The notes: a model not told the origin generated them from the letters alone. A stretch of DNA of 64,000 nt from Odobenus rosmarus divergens (GCF_000321225.1 NW_004450458.1:2171277-2235276), one strand, 5' to 3'. Positions 35,243 through 46,429 are shown, counted from the stretch's first letter. Numbers and translations are program-made.

Positions 35243-35433
35243 TTTTTTTAAAGATTTTATTTATTTGACAGAGAGAGAGAGAGCACAAGCAGGGAGAGCA
35301 GCAGGCAGAGGGAGAGGAAGAAGCAGGATCCCTGCTCAGCAGGGAGCCCAATGTGGGGCTTGATCCCAGGACCCTGAGATCATGACCTGAGCTGAAGGCA
35401 GATGCTTAACTGACTGAGCCACCCAGGTGCCCC
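35243..35433 (-). mobile_element. CAN SINE, minus strand, with CT tract at its tail
   Basis: Reversed tail 'aaagattttatttatttgac' next to a CT microsatellite (35222-35243), head 'gagccacccaggtgcccc'. A target duplication is not clear; 'cagctctttc' and 'caactccttc' are candidates. Confidence 0.88.
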
Positions 35434-35439
35434 AACAAC

Positions 35440-35650
35440 TCCTTCCATATATCAGCTCACTTCATGTTCCCAGCAACCTTCTGAGACAGGTACCATTATT
35501 AACCCAAATTTGCACAGGAGACAACTGAAGCACAGAAAGGTTAAATAACTCACCCAAGGTTTGATAGCATGTAAGGGGCAGTGCTGGTGTTTGAACCCAG
35601 GCAGTCTGAGTTCAGAGCCAATGCTGTAACTGCTGCATTTATTGTCCAAT
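35440..35650 (-). repeat. MIR
   Basis: Reversed MIR: 'agcacagaaaggttaaataa', 'ctcacccaaggtttgatagc', 'gtgtttgaacccaggcagtc', 'gagttcagagccaatgctgt'. Confidence 0.9.
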
Positions 35651-35659
35651 AGTGAATAA

Positions 35660-35765
35660 ATTTATATTATTTTATCCATGACTGGATTGCAAGCTCTCTG
35701 AGGGCAGTGACAATAACCACACTGTTTTACTTTTCCACACAGAGTCTAGTGCAGAAGTGAGCACA
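35660..35765 (+). repeat. L2 3' end fragment
   Basis: 'gattgcaagctctctgaggg', 'cagtgacaataaccacact' and 'gtctagtgcagaagtgagca' are plus-strand L2 end blocks. Confidence 0.65.
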
Positions 35766-35880
35766 TGATATTATGGAATAGCAGAGGAAGAAGCACTTGA
35801 CTTAGAGTCAAGAGACCTGATTTCTAGGTCATTGTGCTACCTGTGAGCTGCTGAGTTACTTTAGGATACCATTGTCACAC
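35766..35880 (+). repeat. MIR 5' part
   Basis: 'gcacttgacttagagtcaag', 'agacctgatttctaggtcat' and 'ctgtgagctgctgagttact' resemble the MIR tRNA-like and core parts. Confidence 0.55.
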
Positions 35881-35927
35881 TTGATGGGCGTCTGGGGTGA
35901 CTTTGAGTCTTAACTCTTTGAGCAGTA

Positions 35928-36345
35928 TATTAGTTTCCAAGGGTTGCCATTACAAATGACCACAAATGAGGTGACTTAAAACCACAGAAATATATTCTTT
36001 CACAGTTCTGAAGGCCAGAAGTCTGAAATCCATAGGGTAGGGGCATGCTCCCTTTCAAGGATCTAGGAGAGAATCCTTCCTTATCTTTCCCAACTTCTGG
36101 TGGCTCCAGGTTCTCCTTAGCTTGTGGCCACATAATTCCAATCTCTGCCTCTATCTTCACCATATCTTTTTCTCTGAATCTCAGATCGCTTCTGCTTTCT
36201 CATATAAGGACATCAGCCATTGGATTTAGGGCTCATGCTGAATCCAAGACGATTTCATATTGAGATCCTTAAATTAATTATACCTTCAAGAACTGTTCCC
36301 AAGGAAAGTCACATTCACAGGGTTAGGAGTTGGACATATCCTGGA
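35928..36345 (-). mobile_element. MaLR-type (MLT1-like) solitary LTR, minus strand
   Basis: Reversed LTR order: 'ttagtttccaagggttgcca', 'aaaccacagaaatatattct', 'ggccagaagtctgaaatcca', 'gagagaatccttccttatct', 'aaggacatcagccattggat', 'ccaaggaaagtcacattcac'. Two overlapping ORFs of 72-77 codons are by-products. Confidence 0.8.
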
Positions 36346-36394
36346 CCTGTTTCCCTTCAGAGAAGTCACTAGACTATGTTCCATGGATCTCACC

Positions 36395-36598
36395 TGGACT
36401 GTTGCCTGTTTTTATGAATAAAATTTAGTTGGAATACAGCCAAACTCATTCATTTATATATTATCTCTGGCTACTTTTGTACTTTGGTGGCCACGTTCAG
36501 TAGTTACAACAGTGACCCCATGGTCCCCAAGTTCTAAATTATTTACTCTCTGGCCCTATATAGAAAAAGTTTGCCAATCCTTGCTCTATACTTCAGAT
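36395..36598 (+). mobile_element. hAT-Charlie-like DNA transposon fragment
   Basis: 'gaataaaatttagttggaat', 'acagccaaactcattcattt', 'ttcagtagttacaacagtga' and 'aaaagtttgccaatccttg' are the same family as 34187-34448, about 2 kb away and in the same orientation. Confidence 0.65.
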
Positions 36599-37232
36599 AG
36601 CAACACCTACAGCTAAAAAAGTGTGAGAAGTGGAATAAATTTCCTTCCTTAGAAATAATCTGCAGATGATGAGAAAAGATATTTTTATTAGATAGAGATC
36701 AGCCAAGACCTTCAGCTGAGCTGGAAACCTTAATAGAACTTCAACTGGCCGTGCTTACATCCAAGATTCATTTGTGATGGTTAATACAACATATTCTGAA
36801 TAGTTGAGGATGACATGTAGAGTCCAGCTCATTATTCACTGAAAGAATTTTGTATGCATGCATGCATTAAAAACAAACAAACCCAACCCCTGAAAACATA
36901 TAGTCTCATATGTGTGGCATTCAGTTACGAATCTTTTTTGGGGGTCAGGTGGTGAAATTAATTTTACCTCTATGTTTTCATTGCTGATGTTCATAAATTT
37001 TTAAAATAAAGCCCTCGTAAGTGGTAATCATGCAAACATTTATAATTGACTTTGTCTTGCAAGTATGTGTTGAATAAAACTCCTAGTGAAATTGAAGTTG
37101 ATTAAAAGTGGAATCTGCTTTGAATATTGCCTTATTTTAGCTTCCTACCCCTTTTTTTTGTCAATCTCAGTAAGCATCATTTCCTTTTGAAAATTAATTT
37201 GCTATTCTTACATGTCAAGAAGTCAATTTCCT

Positions 37233-37420
37233 TGGGTGCTTGGGTGGCTCAGTTGGTTAAGTGTCTGCCTTTGGCTCAGGTCATGATCCCGGGGTCCTGG
37301 GATCGAGCCCCACAGGAGCCTCCCTGCTCAGCGGGAAGCCTGCTTCTCCCTCTGCCTCTGCTGCTCCCTTTGCTTGTACTCTCTCTCTGTGTCAAATAAA
37401 TAAATAAAATCTTAAAAAAG
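37233..37420 (+). mobile_element. CAN SINE, plus strand
   Basis: Head 'gggtgcttgggtggctcag', tail 'aaataaataaataaaatctt'. Perfect 15-bp target duplication 'agaagtcaatttcct' at 37218-37232 and 37421-37435. Confidence 0.95.
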
Positions 37421-37435
37421 AGAAGTCAATTTCCT

Positions 37436-40207
37436 CAATGTTTCACATTTATTTGTTCTAAAGTTACACATTCTCAAGAAAACTAAGCTTTTAAAAGACT
37501 GTGTGGGTGAGAATGAAGTTTAAAATCGTGAGAAAATCGATGCAACCTTTGCTTTTGGGGTCTTATATGGAAGAGGATGCTCACCAGGCTTCTAGACCAA
37601 ATGGAATGATCAATTAACTAAATATCAGTCTCATCTAAATCTACTCCATTTTTATCTGTATTAGGACTGAAGCTCCTTTTACACTTTGGGAGAAGCCTCA
37701 AGCAATCCCCAGCATATATGATGACCATATTTTCTACACCCCCAACTGGAATCTATGTGTGCCCTGAAGATGTTTTGGCACACAGTCTGATGTTGGGTCA
37801 GAATATTTAAAATCAGGAATGCAACGGGAAATGACCTACATATTTTTCTTAAACCACATTTTTCTTAAATTGACCCAATGACCAGAATATTCCAGAGATA
37901 CTTTTGCTCTTCTATAATAAGTTAGCTCTGATGCTCCTTACCATGCATATACTGGATTAACAGAGAGATTTTTATTTCTTTTAAATAAGCCTCATTCTGG
38001 TGCCTCGCTTGATTAATGTAAAATGCAAAAATTATTGAGTGGTCTAATTAATATAATTATAAGAATGCACCTAGATCCTTTTCTTTTGGATAGTTACTGT
38101 TCTAAAAGTGCAACCACGTTGCAGAAGTTCACCATTTTGGTATGATAGTGCCTGTGGGCGGATGCCCAGTGAGTCTTCCACAGGAGAGATAATTAAGAGA
38201 CAGTGGTACAGAAATGCATGTTGTAGCACACACGGGTGCTCCCGAGCGTTGACCTCATAGCTCCAAGCAACTTAGAGAACGGCTTGGTTTTCAAAATTAC
38301 AATTCCTCTCAGGTTCTAGAGGGAGGCAGAGAGAAGAGTCTTCAGGTTTTATGCCATTGCAGGGAGGTAAAATACCCAGTTTTGGGAACGCTGCCCTCTC
38401 CTTGGAGACGTGGGAGGATACTCGAATATCAGGTGCTTCAAAAATGCAGGACATATAGAAGAATCTGAAAAGCTGCCAGAAGGAAGCAATTTTCTATTTT
38501 GGGCAAAGCTTTACAGTAACAGGGAGGTGGAGAGTGAGTGGAAGAGAAATGAGGCAGGAAGTCCACAGACTCGGGGCAGATATATATCTATATCTCTGTC
38601 ATATAGAACCTTTTAATCCAAAGATTAAGAAGAGGAGGAGTGTGGCTTTGGCAGCATCAGATGGATCCTGTTGCCGAAAGTGGACAAGAGGGGACGCATT
38701 CAAGAAACTTACAACAATATGGCGATTGTGGGAATCCGCTTGGTCATAAAACTGGGAGGAGATAAAGTAGGAAGTACTTAAAGACACCCCAAACTCAATG
38801 AACACAATAATGCCATGTAAAAAATTACCCTGAGGACCAACACTTTTTTTTGCCCAGGAATATCATCAACCACCTTCAGCACTGAGTTGAATGCAGTCTG
38901 TTGCACGCGTGTCTGTGTCCAAGCAGTAACCAACAGTCTTCTCTTGTGCGCACATTATTGTGGGATCGGTTAAATGGAAATAAATAACTGCTCATGTGTT
39001 GAACCTCCTATGTGTGCTTCCTTTTCAAAATATTGATTTCCTTTTATTCCATTCAAAAGGGAGACCCGTGTGGAGTAGAAAGAGGAGGGCACTGTCTCTT
39101 TATGAATACTAATAAGGAAATCAAGGGAGACAGTGGTATTTCAAGTTTCATCTTTCTATTTCCTAGAGGCGCAAACTCTGCAAGTTGTCACCTTGGTGTA
39201 TTCCATGCCTTTTGAAGCACTAGACTCCTCCAGAGAGAATGTCAGCCCCAGCCCTGGGCAGTTTTGACAAACAGAGTATATATTGATACATGATAAAGTA
39301 TGCTAGAAATCACCCCAGCGCTAAAGGCTACTATAGTTTTAATATCATCATTTGAATTAACAAGCATTCTGTGGAGAAATAATGAGCTTTCATTATTCAG
39401 AACATCATCCTTACCCGGGGAACTCAGAAACCATTAGCTCTTGAGAACTTAATGAAAAGATGATAAAGAATGTTTTAGATAAAAGTTTGAACGGGCACAC
39501 TTGATAACTGAGGTAAAATATTAATGTTTGCTTGGATGATGTATTAGGGTTGCAGAGCTAGGCTCGTTGAAGCCACAGATGCCAAGTGTGAGGGGGGGCT
39601 CCTCGTGCTTGTGCAGCGGCTGGACTGGCCCAGCGGACGGTGCTGGCTTCCTCTCTGGTGAGCTGAGCTCCGGAGAAGATCGTTGTGCTCACAGCATGGT
39701 GAGGTTCCTTCAGACCTGCAGACAAGAGGGGCTGGAAATAGACAGGAGAAAGAGGAAACACAGAAAGATAAAGTATGAACAACAGGTATTGATGTACATG
39801 TTCAAAATTGGCATTGCAAATCATTTCTTCATACAGTCTCTAATATATAAGATAAAAACAAAATACTTGAAATATATGGTAAATATTTTGTTTTCCTTGT
39901 CTTAATCTGATCAAAAGACTGGGAAATTTTAAGTTACCATTCCAGTTTTGAAGCTTATAATATGAAATTGCATTGGGAAGGGAAAGAAAGAAGAAGTAAA
40001 AAACAAACAAACAAACAAAAAACCCAAAAAACCCAAGCAAAAAGGAGATTACGTCTTTAGCACCCGGATGCCATTGTGAGTCACCTGAGAACTGATAGAT
40101 GGAACTTGACCAATGCAGACATAAAATAAAAATAATGCTTATGGTAAAACACTTGGAAAATTTAAAAAGTAGATGATAGCAAAATATTGTACACTGTCCC
40201 ACCATAC
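37436..40207. other. Unique sequence, no gene recognised
   Basis: About 2.7 kb with no repeat I can name. ORFs up to 112 codons (39567-39905, +) lack motifs. 39540-39720 is GC-richer than its flanks. 39995-40040 is a CAAA-type low-complexity tract. An undetected exon cannot be excluded. Confidence 0.4.
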
Positions 40208-40220
40208 AAAGATAACCCCT

Positions 40221-40442
40221 GGGGCGCCTGGGTGGCCCAGTCGGTTGCATATCGGACTCTTGATTTTAGCTCAGGTCAGGATCTCAGCTCAGGTCATGAT
40301 CTCAGGGTCCTAGGATCGAGTCCCGTGTTGGGCTCTGAGCTCAGCCCAGGAGTCTGCTTGAGGATTCTCTCCCTCTGCCACCCCTCCCTGCCCTGCTCAT
40401 GCTCTCTCTCTCAAATAAAGAAACCTTAAAAAAAAAAAAAAA
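40221..40442 (+). mobile_element. CAN SINE, plus strand, with a small internal duplication
   Basis: Head 'ggggcgcctgggtggcccag'. The motif 'agctcaggtca.gatctc' occurs twice in a row (around 40268-40304). Long A-tail. Target duplication 'aaagataacccct' (40208-40220) / 'aaagataagccct' (40443-40455). Confidence 0.94.
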
Positions 40443-40475
40443 AAAGATAAGCCCTGGTAACATTTTGTTGTATTT

Positions 40476-40688
40476 TTTTAACTTAGTTTATTTACTTGAG
40501 AGAGAGACAGAGCATTTGCAAACAGTGGGGGGAGGGCAGAGGGAGAAGGGGAGAGAGAATCCTTAAGCAGACTACCCACTGAGCATGGAGCCTGATGCCC
40601 TGGGGCTCCATCCCAGGACCCTGAGATCATGACCCGAGCCAAAATCAAGAGTTGGTCACTTAACTGACTGAGCCACCCATGCGCCACA
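40476..40688 (-). mobile_element. CAN SINE, minus strand, facing its neighbour
   Basis: Reversed tail 'acttagtttatttacttgag' and 'gagccacccatgcgcc' head. Probable target duplication 'ttttgttgtattt' (40463-40475) / 'ctttgttgtattt' (40692-40704). With 40221-40442 it forms an inverted SINE pair only ~30 bp apart. Confidence 0.9.
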
Positions 40689-40846
40689 GTACTTTGTTGT
40701 ATTTGTTTTCATTAAATAGATTATTTACATGGCAATGATCATATGGCATATGCAGAATTACATATAATTTTAAGAGCATTTGTGTGGTTATAAAACTAAT
40801 ACATGATGATTATAAAAAATTGGAAGATACCGGAGATTATTAAAAC

Positions 40847-40935
40847 TTTGGTGTCCATGAGAATCACCCTGGAGAGCTTATTAAAAACATAGTGTCCTGG
40901 ATCCCACTTCAGAACTACTGAATAAATATCCAGCA
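40847..40935 (+). mobile_element. MER5-like hAT fragment
   Basis: 'catgagaatcaccctggaga', 'gcttattaaaaacatagtgt' and 'ggatcccacttcagaactac' match MER5-type MITEs. A possible right part ('caagctccccagatgatctt') is at 41207-41226, beyond the MIR. Confidence 0.6.
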
Positions 40936-40944
40936 GAGGGGCAG

Positions 40945-41175
40945 TCTCTGGGGCAGGACTGACCAGGTTACAATCTTGGTCCCATCACTTAATAGTATGT
41001 AGCCTAGAGCATATTATTTTAGTTCTCTCATTTGTAAATTAAGGATAAAAAAAGGTACATAGCTTAAGGCTGATATACAAATTAAATGACTTCATGCCCA
41101 TAAAGCACATAGAATATTGGTTAGCACATAGCTCAAAATCAAATGTTAGCAATTAATATTATTAGTATTATTAAT
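40945..41175 (+). repeat. MIR
   Basis: 'gtcccatcacttaatagtat', 'ttagttctctcatttgtaaa', 'ttaaatgacttcatgcccat' and 'attggttagcacatagctca' follow the MIR order to its 3' end. Confidence 0.8.
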
Positions 41176-41290
41176 ATTATTGTAACCCTTATTTGCAGTT
41201 ACAACAAGCTCCCCAGATGATCTTAATGGACCATTAGAATCATGGTGCGTCCTTAGTCTTTTTCCCTGTGCATTTAAGATTAAGATTCTA

Positions 41291-41737
41291 TTACTGTGAA
41301 TATGATAGATTAGTGCTCAGTGTCCTTTGCAACCTTTTTCTAGTGTGCATGCTTGCACATTTCTCAGAATCCTTTGCATCTAAGGTTCTGAGTATAATTT
41401 GGGTTTTAGAAAGTAGGTGAATTACATGTACATCTAGGATCTGGAAAGTGTAATGAGAGAGGCTGAGTTTCTGTTGCTTGATTTTCTTAGCAAGTGTGGA
41501 TGGGTGGGAAGTTGATTTTCTGCTTACAGCAGCAGTAGGAGTCTTAATAGTTGTTGGGCTAGAGAGTTGGGAGTCGGGGGAGAGGGGACCCATTTTGCTG
41601 GTAGAGATCATAGCAGGCTTCTCGACTGAGGTGGTGGGGGTGGAGATCAGGAGGCGGCAGCTTCCTTGTTTGGCAAGAAGCTTTCTCATCACAGAATAGT
41701 CTCCTTTGATGATGAGTTTTGTAACTTTGGTAGCCAT
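41291..41737 (-). other. Unexplained 148-codon ORF, probably repeat-derived
   Basis: An open frame from ATG at 41737 down to 41291 encodes a Ser/Thr/Lys-rich, low-hydrophobic protein with no motif I recognise; the middle is Thr/Pro/Ser-rich. No splice sites or neighbouring exons support a host gene. The text resembles worn LTR or LINE sequence to me, but I cannot name a family. It could be a chance ORF. Confidence 0.25.
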
Positions 41738-42042
41738 TCCTGAAACCTAACCTAGAGGTTCTTTCCTCAGCCTTTTCGACAATCTAGTAACCCATTTAAA
41801 ACTTGTAATAAACCTGCTTGTGATAAACTAGCTAGAATGGATTTTGTTCATTGCAATTGAAACCTAACAATACCATTGAATATACTGTTTTAAAATCATA
41901 ATTAAGTAGAAATATCCTCAAGTCTTATGAGAAAGTTGCTAACAGGGGTTTGTGTCAGATGAGAAATGTCATAGGCCAGTTTATTGGTCTTTACTAATTA
42001 CATATAAAACCACACTTAGGTTTCTCAGTATACATTTGAAAG

Positions 42043-42447
42043 ATGCAGAAGAAGAAATCAATATCCAAGAAACTTGGCAATGAAAATGGCCTTTATGCTG
42101 GCCTTGGCAGTTCTGCTTTCATGCAGGGCAAGAAGAGCACTTTCTATATCGGCCATGTGAAAAGTTTGGTCATTGTTAGTAAATGCCAGCACAGAACAGC
42201 ATTATTTCTTGTTTTAAGTAGTCATCAAAGCAGCCAAGAATTTAGAACAGTAGGTGATGCTGGGAAATTAATAGCATCAGAAGCAGCAAGGAAAGAGTTG
42301 GGTGAAGCATTGAAGGGAAAAGCTCTGTTCCTTGGCTGCAGAATCAATTTGAAAACAATATTCTTGTGTAACGATTTTTCTTGCATTTTTAAAGAAATGT
42401 ATATTGAAAAAGCTAAGTTATGGTTTTGTTTAATTAGTGAAGACTAA
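42043..42447 (+). other. Unexplained 134-codon ORF, possible processed pseudogene
   Basis: ATG at 42043, stop TAA at 42445-42447. The N-terminal half is Lys/Ser/Gly-rich, the C-terminal part hydrophobic and Cys-containing. 'aataaa' follows at about 42496, but there is no clear poly-A tail or target duplication, so a retrocopy is only one option. I do not recognise the protein. Confidence 0.25.
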
Positions 42448-42494
42448 TAAACTGCCCTATGATAGAGGTTCTTTCTGTTGCCTTCTGCCCATCA

Positions 42495-42665
42495 AATAAA
42501 ACTTGGCTGGGTATAAACTCAAGGGTCATAAGTCTTTCTCCCCCTCTGTCTCAAAATACTGTAAACAATGTTCCACTGTATTCTGGCATTTAGGGCTGAA
42601 GGGAAAAAATTTCTGAAGAGAGTCTGATTTTTATTCCACTGCAGACGCTATTTCTGCCTTTTACA
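42495..42665 (-). repeat. L1/HAL1-like fragment
   Basis: 'aaacttggctgggtataaac' and 'tgttccactgtattctggca' resemble the reversed segment that follows ORF1 in HAL1-like elements (compare 57060-57150). Diverged. Confidence 0.45.
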
Positions 42666-43258
42666 CTTTGTATATCCATTTAAAGAATGTAACTAAAAAA
42701 TAAAACAAAATAAAAATGGTGCAGACATTTGGGAAGACCTGCATACTGGGAGGTGTAGTCCTTACCAGGTACAATGCATTTTGGGAGATGGAGTTTTTCA
42801 TGTGCTTCATTGGCTCTGGATGGACTATGCTTTGGGGATGGAGGGGGAGTGGGGGTAGAATAAGATCCTATCTCTGACGTGATTTGTCTTTTTATAAAAA
42901 TGAGAAAACAGAAAAATAGCAGGAAGCTTATGGGAAAATATTGCAGAATGAGGGGAAAAGATCACCCTCTTGAAGTCTCAGAGCAATACAAAATATTACC
43001 TATTTCAGGTAATAAAAGAAAATTTTAGAAAATGGCCTGGCATTCTCAATACAAAACAGTGTGGCTGGGCCTTGGTTCTCAAGTAAGGACACACGATGGG
43101 AGGTGAACCATCTTCCTGCTACCTTTGAGGGGTGGGGATGGGGCAGTACTGCTCTGATTCCTGCTTTTGATTATTTATTCTCAAACCCCTCTATTGTCTT
43201 TATAATAAGTGTAATTTCAGATTCTAAGAATCAATTGTCTATTGATCTTAGATGTCAA

Positions 43259-43668
43259 TACTGTGATGGGCTAAAATATGTTTCCCCCAAATTCAGATGT
43301 TTAAATCCTAACCCCCAATAGCTCAGAATGTGTCCATATTTGGAGATAGCCTCTTTAGAGAGGTAATTAGGATTAAATGAGGTCTTTCGGTTGGGTCCCT
43401 AACCCAGTGTGATGTGTCCTTATAGGAAGAAGACATTTGGACACACATAGAGCCACCAAGGATGTAAGCCCACACGGAAAAAATTATGTGCGGACACAGT
43501 GGCCATCTACAAGCCAAGGAGAGAGCCCTCAACATTAATCAACCCTATCAACACTTTGATCTTGGACTTCCAGGCTCCAGAATTGATGAAAAGTAGATTT
43601 CTGTTGTGTAAGCCTCTCAATCTATGGTATTCTGTTATAGCAGCTCTAACAAGCTAATACAAATGTTA
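43259..43668 (+). mobile_element. MaLR-type (MLT1-like) solitary LTR
   Basis: 'ctgtgatgggctaaaatatg', 'cagatgtttaaatcctaacc', 'agctcagaatgtgtccatat', 'gtccttataggaagaagaca', 'caagccaaggagagagccct', 'gatcttggacttccaggctc' and 'tctgttatagcagctctaac' give the MaLR LTR order end to end. Confidence 0.85.
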
Positions 43669-44012
43669 TATTGAATATTGTCTTTTTATTTGCCTTCATT
43701 TATATATTTTAGAGGGAAGCCAGAAAGACCATGTTAATGGTTGAGAGATGGCATTTTTAGTTTTAAATCATGAAATGTTTTAAGTAAACAAAAATCATAA
43801 TGAATAATATAGTGAGTACTAAAGTACTCATCACCTGGTCTAAAAAATAAACCATTAAAGATCCAATTAAAGCCCCTATCCCCTTGCTCTGTTCTCCTCC
43901 CTCCCCAACTGATATCATTTTGCTCCTGAATTCAATATCTATCATCTCTATACATTTAGTTGTATTTTTATAATTTATGTTTGTATTAGTAAGTAATTCA
44001 TAGAGCTCTTTT

Positions 44013-44195
44013 TTTAAAAAAAGTTTTTATTTGTTTGAGAGTGAGACAGAGAGAGCACAAGCAGGGCGAGGGACAGAGGGAGCTGGACAAACAGACTTCC
44101 TGCTGAGTGTGGAGCCCAATGTGGGGCTCGATCCCAGGACCCTAAGATCATGACCTGAGCTGAAGTCTTAACTGACTGAGCCACCCAGGTGCCCC
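44013..44195 (-). mobile_element. CAN SINE, minus strand
   Basis: Reversed tail 'aagtttttatttgtttgaga', head 'gagccacccaggtgcccc'. Target duplication 'catagagctctttt' (43999-44012) / 'catagtgctctttt' (44196-44209), one difference. Confidence 0.94.
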
Positions 44196-44861
44196 CATAG
44201 TGCTCTTTTCATAGATTTTCAAACTTCATATAAATATTATTGAATTGTATTTGTCTTTCCAACTTCTTTTTCTCTCTCAACTTCCTGTTCGTGGGATTTA
44301 CTCATGCTGATATGTCTGCCTGTCTGTCTCTTTACATATGTACACATGTATTATGTTGTATCTGCTATTTGAAAATGATCACGAGTACATCACAGTTTTT
44401 TCTACATTATAGCCTTAATGGAGCTTTCGCGTCTATTAGTTTTTTGTTATTTAGCAATGTTGCTATGGAAATTCTTGAAGATGTCTCCTGGGGCACACGG
44501 ACAAGAGTTTCTCCATGTTTGGAGTTACCCGAGTCATAAGTTGGGAGTAGTTTCAATTTTGCTACATATAGCCCAGAATTTTCTCCAAATTGCATGTACC
44601 CATTTATATTCCCATCAGCTGTGTATGGGAGCCCCTGTCGTTTCATATACTTGCCAACAAAACGTGTTGTCAGAAGTGGAAAATTGCCATCAATCTGGTA
44701 AGTATGAAATCTCTATGGTTTTAGTTTTTATATCTGCAATCATTCTTGAAATTGAAGTTTTAAAAACTTTTCTATTTGAATTTTCTCTCCCATGAAGTCT
44801 CTGTTTATATTGGTTTTTTTGGCCTTGTGTCATGAGTCTTGTGTTAAAAAGATGTGAGATA

Positions 44862-45274
44862 TATATATAATGGAATATTATGCAGCCATCAAAAAATGAA
44901 ATCTTGTCATTTGCAACGACATGGATGGAACTAGAGGGTATTATGCTAAGCGAAATAAGTCAATCAGAGAAAGACAAATACCATATAATTTCACTCACAT
45001 GTGGAATTTATGAAACAAAACAGATGAACACAGGGGAGAGGAAAATGAAACAAGATGAAATCAAAGAGGGAGACAAACCATAAGAGACTCTTAATCTCAG
45101 GAAACAAACTGAGGGTTGCTGGAGTGGTGGGGGGTGGGAGGGATCGGGTGGCTGGGTGATGGACACTGGGGAGGGTATGTGCTATGGTGAGCGATGTGAA
45201 TTGTGTAAGACTGATGAATCACAGACCTGTACCTCTGAAACAAATAATACATTATAGGTTAATAAAAAAAAAAG
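44862..45274 (+). mobile_element. Carnivore L1 3' end, 5'-truncated
   Basis: 'tggaatattatgcagccatc', 'gcaacgacatggatggaact', 'accataagagactcttaatc', 'gaaacaaactgagggttgct', 'ggtatgtgctatggtgagcg' and 'taataaaaaaaaaa' are the last ORF2 region and 3'UTR of carnivore L1. The left boundary is approximate. Confidence 0.88.
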
Positions 45275-45353
45275 AAATCAAAGTGATACGATTTGTTTAC
45301 ACTTTGTCCATTCTTCTACTGACTTTTTTGTGTTTTTAAATTGATTTGTAGTG

Positions 45354-45721
45354 TGTCTTAGTCCGTCTGGGGATCCATAACAGAATACCATAGACTAGGT
45401 GGCTTGTAAACAAGAGAAATTTATTTCTCATAGTTCTGGAGGTTAGGAAGTCATGGATGGAGGCACTGGCCCATTTGGTGTCTGGCGAGAGCTCTCTTCC
45501 GGGTTCATGGACGGCCATCTTCTTAATGTGCCCTTAAAATGGCAGAAGGGCCAAGTGAGTTCCATAGGGTCTCTTTTTAAAGACACCAATCCCATTCATG
45601 AAGATCCCATCCTCCTGAATTTACTTACCTCCCAAAGGCCTCACTTCCTAATATCATCACTTTGGGGGTTAGGATTACAACATATGAATTTTGGGAGGAT
45701 ACAAGCATTCAGTCTATAGCA
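45354..45721 (-). mobile_element. MaLR-type solitary LTR with TG...CA ends
   Basis: A 368-bp LTR starting 'tgtcttagtccgtctgg' and ending 'agtctatagca'. Flanking 5-bp duplications are 'tagtg' (45349-45353) and 'taggg' (45722-45726). Removing it rejoins the L1M text on both sides, which confirms the boundaries. Confidence 0.88.
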
Positions 45722-46096
45722 TAGGGGTCCTTTATATATTCTAGATATGAAACCATTGGGTTATACATACCCTCATCCTGGGTTGTGGTTTCTCTTTTGA
45801 CTTGTCTTTTGATGCAGAGAACTTTTGTTTTCCTAATGGTATTTAGCAGGCTATCCAGTAAGGTGCTTCAAACTCTGAGCAAAGCCATTTCTTCACTTGG
45901 ACGGCTTTTATTTTCTAATACACACATTGGCAGGTGCCTTTAAAACAGACTAGTTTTTGTCTTGGTTGTCTTCATATTTAGATCATTGTAAACTCTGGCT
46001 AACAACTGTGGAAAGCAGAATTTAGTTTATATGGCTTACATTTATCTGTTCAATACAAAGTATAATAATTTTTATTAATAGTCTTACTATCTTGGG

Positions 46097-46247
46097 GTGC
46101 CCCCATAGTGCTCTTTTCATAGATTTTCAAACTTCATATAAATATTATTGAATGGGAGATGGAGTTTTTCATGTGCTTCATTGGCTCTGGATGGACTATG
46201 CTTTGGGGATGGAGGGGGAGTGGGGGTAGAATAAGATCCTATCTCTG
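46097..46247. other. Chimeric copy of upstream sequence (likely misassembly)
   Basis: 46097-46153 is identical to 44189-44245 (57 bases), and 46153-46247 is identical to 42782-42876 (95 bases). The copies join at a shared T and stop at the N gap. Exact identity of two unrelated blocks beside a gap points to faulty gap filling. Confidence 0.9.
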
Positions 46248-46297
46248 NNNNNNNNNNNNNNNNNNNNNNNNNNNNNNNNNNNNNNNNNNNNNNNNNN
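46248..46297. other. Assembly gap (50 N)
   Basis: Exactly fifty N; round size suggests a placeholder. Translated 'X' runs across it are meaningless. Confidence 0.99.
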
Positions 46298-46429
46298 CCC
46301 GCATCGGGCTCCCTGCTCCACGGGAAGCCTGCTTCTCCCTCTCCCACTCCCCCTGCTTGTGTTCCCTCTCTTGCTGTGTCTCTGTCCAATAAATAAAATC
46401 TTTTTTAAAAAAAATAGTTTTACTGTCTT

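Larger units (their letters stand above)
43755..45855 (-). mobile_element. Old L1M 3'UTR, minus strand, host of three insertions
   Basis: Pieces at 43755-43998, 44210-44860, 45275-45353 and 45722-45855 form one reversed L1M 3' region in the right order: 'gtactcatcacctggtctaa', 'tgaagatgtctcctggggca', 'tattcccatcagctgtgtat', 'tttttaaattgatttgta' joining 'cctttatatattctagata'. A SINE, an L1 3' end and an LTR interrupt it. Confidence 0.75.
46094..46412 (+). mobile_element. CAN SINE whose 5' half is lost in an assembly gap
   Basis: The right half (46298-46412) is a normal plus-strand SINE ending 'aataaataaaatctt' plus A-tail. Target duplications 'aatagtcttactatctt' (46077-46093) and 'aatagttttactgtctt' (46413-46429) show that a SINE should begin at about 46094 with 'ggggtgcc'. 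Instead of the SINE head, 46097-46247 holds foreign copied text, then 50 N. Confidence 0.85.
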
